Shown: piece after piece, positions 46,149 to 49,807 of the stretch | Numbering within the stretch: the stretch's first letter is position 1 | Layout of the letters: each line of letters starts with the position of its first letter | NCBI RefSeq assembly: GCF_900640115.1 | Contig: NZ_CAAAIW010000024.1 | Coordinates: 1 to 49,807 of the forward strand | DNA length: 49,807 nucleotides | Direction: 5' to 3' | From: Legionella yabuuchiae | GTDB taxonomy: Bacteria > Pseudomonadota > Gammaproteobacteria > Legionellales > Legionellaceae | Notes under the pieces: model-generated | The model's database searches: none | What the model was told of the DNA's origin: nothing | The model's input: only the letters and a program-made list of their open reading frames with translations | Made by a program: the position numbers and the translations under genes

Positions 46149-46682
46149 ATGAGCGATTTGGCCAATCAGATCTCCAATTTAATTTTCTTGCTTTTTGTGG
46201 TTGGGATTCCACTGTATGCGGCGATTAAAAAGATAAATGTGTTTGATGCTTTTGTTACAGGGGCTAAGCAAGGATTTGAAGTCAGTATTAGTATTCTTCC
46301 TTATCTTATCGCTATGATGGTAGCCATTGGCATGCTACGAGCATCTGGTTTTTTTGAGCTGACTTATTCTTTTTTAGCCCCGTTCCTTACGGCTATAGGA
46401 ATGCCTCCAGAGCTTCTTCCACTAGCGCTCATTCGTCCTTTCTCAGGCAGTGCAGCAACTGGAGTGATGGCAGAATTAATTCATGAATATGGCGGAAACT
46501 CCTTTATTGCAAAAGCGGCTGCAACCATGATGGGGAGCACCGAAACAACCTTTTATGTGGTCGCAGTATATTTTGGCGCAATTGGCATTAGAAGAACTCG
46601 TCATGCAATACCCGCGGGACTATTAGCCGACTTAGCAGGGATAATTGCAACCGTAGTTGTTTGTCATTATCTGTTTACGTAA
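46149..46682 (+). CDS. SpmB-like nucleoside-recognition membrane protein
   Basis: Partner of the SpmA-like gene, 177 residues, about five membrane segments. FVTGAKQGFEVSISILPYLIAMMVAIGMLR, PLALIRPFSGSAATGVM and MMGSTETTFYVVAVYFGAIG are the SpmB marks (quoted in parts). ATG at 46149 follows the spmA stop by four bases; the open frame further upstream overlaps spmA and is not needed. Function unknown; a transport or gating role is only suggested by the Gate domain. Confidence 0.83.
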   Translation: MSDLANQISNLIFLLFVVGIPLYAAIKKINVFDAFVTGAKQGFEVSISILPYLIAMMVAIGMLRASGFFELTYSFLAPFLTAIGMPPELLPLALIRPFSGSAATGVMAELIHEYGGNSFIAKAAATMMGSTETTFYVVAVYFGAIGIRRTRHAIPAGLLADLAGIIATVVVCHYLFT

Positions 46683-46728
46683 CTAGCATGCGTTCCTAGG
46701 GCAAGCCACATGAAGAATCGGGCGCTTC

Positions 46729-48207
46729 CTAACCTTTAGCGGTAGTTGAGTGACTTTGTTCCGAGGCAAGATGGGCTTCCTCAAAGAGTTTCATATGAGC
46801 CAAAAGAGCGCCGGCATTCGATTTAAACGAAGCTAGCTCTTGGGGCGAAACCGGTGAGGCCCGTGGAAGATCAATGGTCGTTGGATTTTTAGGATTGCCA
46901 TTAATGTGAAATTCAAAATGACAATGAGGGCCGGTTGCTAAACCAGTTTGACCGACATAGCCAATAACTTGACCACGCTTGACGCGACTACCTCGCGATA
47001 ATCCCTTTTGAAATTTCAACATGTGGGCATAAACAGTATTATAAGCGCCATTATGCTTAATTTTAATCATATTGCCATAGCCATTTTGACGTCCAATGGA
47101 TGCAATAACACCATCGCCTACCGCGCGAATCGGTGTTCCGATTGGAGCGGCCAAGTCGACGCCTTTGTGAGGTCTTCTTTTTTTAAGCACAGGATGCATA
47201 CGCGACAAACTGAAGGTTGAACTAATATGGCTAAACGATAGTGGGTAACGTGAAAAAGCTTTTCGCAAGCTTAGCCCTTTGTCATTATAATAATCAACTT
47301 CTCCACTACGTTTGGTATGCCTGAATGCTTGATACGTTTTGCCTCGACTTGTCCTATAAGTTACGGCAATAATTTCTCCGGTTCCAACTTGTTTATTTTC
47401 AATAAAAAAGGCTTTATATACGATAGTAAATCGATCGCCAGCACGTACATCTTTAGAAAAATCAATTTCCCAATTGAAAATATCTACCATTTGTTGAATT
47501 AGTTTGTAGGAAATTCCGAATCGTTTAGCCGTCCCATATAACGAACCCCGAACCGTTGCGGTGACGTAATGATTGTGGCTACTGAGTTTACGGGAATTAA
47601 CTTGAGTCACGTAACGACTGCCGTGGCGCGAAATCAAAATAGATTGCGTTGGGGTTAGAGGCACAATCAGCTTATCTAAAACATCTTTGTGAACGGCAAA
47701 TTGCAGTTTTTGTCCAGGTTTGATGTTAGATAACGCTTTGGCATGAGGGTTATCTTGCAAAATTGCAGGAAGGGTTTGCTTATTTATACCTAGTTTGTTA
47801 AAAAAGGTTGCCAACGTGTCACCGTCCTTTGTAACAATCACTTCCCATTTGTCTTCAGCTTTCGGAGAGTTTTCAAGCCGTTGTTCTGGCGTAGGTAAGG
47901 TTTGTTCAAGAGCAGTTTCGTTCGATTCTGGCTCAGCTGGCGTTTCTGCTGCTTGTGATTCAGAGGGTTCTACTAAAGCGGTCTCCTCCTGGATTTCTTC
48001 ATCATCTGTACTATCAACTTGTTCATCGTCAGATGATGCTTGATATTTAGGGAAAGACAACGATTTAGAAGCATTCATTCCATGTTTTTTATCTCGAAAT
48101 GTTTTCACCAGTACGACAGGTAATGAAATGGCGACCAATAGGGCAACAAGCGCAACAAGTTTTGAAGGTTGCGCTGGTTTTTTTTGGTTGACATGTTTTA
48201 GATCCAT
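46729..48207 (-). CDS. M23 peptidoglycan DD-endopeptidase with LysM/OapA-like domain (MepM-like)
   Basis: Envelope murein hydrolase, 492 residues. A membrane segment near the N-terminus (LVALVALLVAISLPVVLV) is followed by an acidic Pro/Glu-rich linker, an OapA/LysM-like domain (DTLATFFNKLGINKQ), a second domain, and the M23 domain with RPHKGVDLAAP (HxxxD zinc ligands) and GPHCHFEFHING (HxH). All zinc ligands are present, so it should be active, cutting peptide cross-links. ATG at 48207 has AAGG six bases ahead; a GTG at 48258 is less likely. Divergent from tyrS. Confidence 0.9.
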   Translation of the reverse strand: MDLKHVNQKKPAQPSKLVALVALLVAISLPVVLVKTFRDKKHGMNASKSLSFPKYQASSDDEQVDSTDDEEIQEETALVEPSESQAAETPAEPESNETALEQTLPTPEQRLENSPKAEDKWEVIVTKDGDTLATFFNKLGINKQTLPAILQDNPHAKALSNIKPGQKLQFAVHKDVLDKLIVPLTPTQSILISRHGSRYVTQVNSRKLSSHNHYVTATVRGSLYGTAKRFGISYKLIQQMVDIFNWEIDFSKDVRAGDRFTIVYKAFFIENKQVGTGEIIAVTYRTSRGKTYQAFRHTKRSGEVDYYNDKGLSLRKAFSRYPLSFSHISSTFSLSRMHPVLKKRRPHKGVDLAAPIGTPIRAVGDGVIASIGRQNGYGNMIKIKHNGAYNTVYAHMLKFQKGLSRGSRVKRGQVIGYVGQTGLATGPHCHFEFHINGNPKNPTTIDLPRASPVSPQELASFKSNAGALLAHMKLFEEAHLASEQSHSTTAKG

Positions 48208-48275
48208 TCTATGCCTTAAAATGCGCTTATCAAAAAAGGAATTCTGTTGACAGGCCACTAAAAAAATTAAGGTCT

Positions 48276-48296
48276 GTACAATTTGTACTATATAAT
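48276..48296 (+). promoter_or_regulatory. Palindrome beside the -10 of tyrS
   Basis: GTACAA-T-TTGTAC (48276-48288) is a perfect 13-base palindrome two bases before TATAAT (48291-48296). It lies in the position of a promoter spacer and may be an operator. No good -35 is seen. In the ~300-base gap to the M23 gene this is the only strong promoter-like site. Confidence 0.5.
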
Positions 48297-48427
48297 CCTA
48301 GGAAAGGGGGTTAAGTCCTACTAGGTATGTTAACGGGACAAATCTATTTTCCTAGAAACATGTTACTCACTGGAGGGTATTCGCAAAATGCTTGGTTCTT
48401 ACGCATAGCGATTAAAAATCAACAAAC

Positions 48428-48478
48428 CCTGGCAGGAATAAATTATCCGGGCTAAGATACCCGCTGAACGTTGCCAGG
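48428..48478 (+). promoter_or_regulatory. Structured leader of tyrS
   Basis: CCTGGCA (48428-48434) pairs with TGCCAGG (48472-48478), enclosing an inner hairpin CGGG-CTAAGATA-CCCG (48448-48463). The element ends 26 bases before the tyrS ATG. It could be a cis-regulatory RNA; I do not recognise a known riboswitch, and no T-run is present. Confidence 0.45.
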
Positions 48479-48504
48479 TCAATCATTAAAAAGGTTTTGC
48501 TGTT

Positions 48505-49698
48505 ATGGTCGATAAAGAAATAATGTACGATGAGCTATTACGCGGATGTGAGGAAGTCCTTCCCATTGAGGAGTTTCAAACCAAGTTAAAACAGGGAAAA
48601 TCTTTAAAAATTAAAGCTGGATTTGATCCAACTGCACCCGACCTTCATCTAGGACATACGGTGCTTTTAAATAAATTACGTCAGTTTCAAGAGTTTGGCC
48701 ATGAAGTCATTTTTTTAATTGGTGACTTTACAGCAATGATCGGTGATCCAACCGGTAAAAACGTTACTCGACAGCCACTAAGTGCCGAACAAGTACTTGA
48801 AAATGCGAAAACCTACCAACACCAGGTATTTAAAATTTTAGATTATGAAAAGACCACTGTGGCTTTTAATTCCCAGTGGCTAAATCGCTTAACACCCGTG
48901 GATCTGATTCGTCTGGCTGCCACCCATACGGTAGCTAGAATGTTAGAACGAGATGATTTCAGTAAACGCTATGCCTCCGGTCAACCGATAGCCATTCATG
49001 AGTTTTTATATCCACTAATTCAAGGATATGATTCCGTTGCACTTCATGCAGATGTGGAGCTTGGTGGAACGGATCAAAAATTTAATTTACTCATGGGACG
49101 TGAATTACAGAAACATTTTGGCCAAGAGCAGCAGGCTATTATGATGCTACCTCTTATAGAAGGATTAGATGGCATACGTAAAATGTCCAAATCCTATGAT
49201 AATTATATTGGTATTACTGAACCAGCAGATGAAATGTTTGGCAAACTCATGTCCATTTCAGATGAGCTAATGTGGCGTTATATTAATCTCTTAAGTAAGA
49301 AATCAATTGTTGAAATTGTTAAATTGAAAGAAGCGGTTAAAGCAGGATTAAATCCTCGAGATGTAAAGATCGATTTTGCAAAAGAAATTGTCACTCGTTT
49401 TCATGATAAACCACAGGCTGAAGCAGCTCATCAATCGTTCATTGAACGATTTCAAAAAAAAGCGGTTCCAGAGGATCTGGAATTACAAAAAGTCCACTAT
49501 GAACCTGGTACAACGATAGCGCAACTTTTAAAACAGGTTGACTTGACTAAAAGCACATCGGAGTCTATACGTTTAGTGAAGCAAGGTGCTGTAAAAGTCG
49601 ATGGTGAGAAAATATCAGACCCTTCGTTAAGTTTACCTCCTGGTAATATCTTTATTATCCAAGTTGGAAAACGACGCTTAGTAAAATTGAGCTTATAA
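48505..49698 (+). CDS. tyrS: Tyrosyl-tRNA synthetase
   Basis: Class I aminoacyl-tRNA synthetase charging tRNA-Tyr, 397 residues. HIGH motif is HLGH (48-51) in [17 protein letters not shown] is intact in [15 protein letters not shown]; a C-terminal S4 RNA-binding domain begins near [14 protein letters not shown]. The KMSKS form marks the TyrZ/TyrS2 class rather than the E. coli TyrS class, which has KFGKT. AAGG precedes the ATG by ten bases. The gene lies directly before an rRNA promoter, the same arrangement (M23 gene, tyrS, rRNA) I recall from Pseudomonas. Confidence 0.97.
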   Translation: MVDKEIMYDELLRGCEEVLPIEEFQTKLKQGKSLKIKAGFDPTAPDLHLGHTVLLNKLRQFQEFGHEVIFLIGDFTAMIGDPTGKNVTRQPLSAEQVLENAKTYQHQVFKILDYEKTTVAFNSQWLNRLTPVDLIRLAATHTVARMLERDDFSKRYASGQPIAIHEFLYPLIQGYDSVALHADVELGGTDQKFNLLMGRELQKHFGQEQQAIMMLPLIEGLDGIRKMSKSYDNYIGITEPADEMFGKLMSISDELMWRYINLLSKKSIVEIVKLKEAVKAGLNPRDVKIDFAKEIVTRFHDKPQAEAAHQSFIERFQKKAVPEDLELQKVHYEPGTTIAQLLKQVDLTKSTSESIRLVKQGAVKVDGEKISDPSLSLPPGNIFIIQVGKRRLVKLSL

Positions 49699-49739
49699 AC
49701 ACGCCCAAAAAAAATCTTAGAAATTTTTTCAAAAAGTGT

Positions 49740-49767
49740 TTGACAAAGAAGCTGAGGTGAGTAGAAT
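49740..49767 (+). promoter_or_regulatory. Strong rRNA-type promoter
   Basis: Consensus -35 TTGACA (49740-49745), 16-base spacer and -10 TAGAAT (49762-49767), preceded by an A/T tract (49707-49735) like an UP element. No gene starts in the remaining 40 bases. Position after tyrS and strength suggest the rrn operon begins just beyond the window. Confidence 0.7.
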
Positions 49768-49807
49768 ACGCAGCACTGCCGAGAGATGGCGAGTTCATTA
49801 AAAAGAA

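Noticed and set aside
49698-49807. Start of 16S rRNA inside the window
   Set aside because: Only the promoter and ~40 bases of possible leader are present; no 16S 5' sequence is seen.

Overview
The window looks like a chromosomal stretch from a gammaproteobacterium of the order Legionellales, most likely Legionella or a close relative. This is inferred from the gene content: several MFS transporters of the Legionella type, an IMP/GMP-type 5'-nucleotidase, a diverged hydroxyphenylpyruvate-dioxygenase-like protein, paired aromatic amino acid permeases, IcmF/DotU-family proteins, AT-rich non-coding DNA and many TTG/GTG starts. No alignment could be run. Most of the window is ordinary housekeeping sequence. 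Two places stand out: the first 5 kb and the block at 34.6-42.5 kb.

1-5 kb: two tandem paralogues encode proteins built from 43-residue repeats (8 and 12 full units plus a degenerate last one) and ending in a RAP domain. This layout is known mainly from eukaryotic organelle RNA-binding proteins. The repeats are almost identical at DNA level and vary mostly in short patches, much as in TAL effectors. Both genes carry the same 3' flank, which holds an antisense coding remnant.

5-16 kb: a dihydrolipoyl-dehydrogenase-family flavoprotein, an alpha/beta hydrolase and a BON lipoprotein lie on the plus strand. A long minus-strand series then runs maeA, HPPD-like dioxygenase, acs, a P-loop ATPase, a HAD 5'-nucleotidase and a DUF3775 protein.

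16-27 kb: two MFS transporters, deoB and a Zur-type regulator are packed together, suggesting nucleoside or pentose salvage plus a zinc regulator. A glutaminyl cyclase follows on the other strand. hslVU sits behind a clear sigma-32-type promoter. Next come a YihY membrane protein, a WrbA-like flavoprotein, two overlapping exonuclease III genes and rpmE with a strong terminator.

27-35 kb: a second malic enzyme and two overlapping MFS transporters are on the plus strand. On the minus strand are dam, two aromatic amino acid permeases and an OmpA-type lipoprotein.

35-42.5 kb: tssJ-tssK-tssL-tssM form a compact operon encoding only the membrane-complex part of a type VI secretion system plus the TssK adaptor. 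No tube, sheath, ClpV, VgrG or other baseplate gene is nearby. The separate OmpA lipoprotein diverges from the operon and could supply the peptidoglycan anchor that this TssL lacks. An mqsRA toxin-antitoxin module with two near-consensus MqsA operators follows directly.

42.5-49.8 kb: kup, whose ribosome-binding site lies in the arm of a perfect inverted repeat; a DUF1460 exported protein; an SpmA/SpmB pair; an M23 endopeptidase; and tyrS with a palindrome in its promoter region and a structured leader. The window ends in a strong rRNA-type promoter, so a ribosomal RNA operon probably starts just outside.
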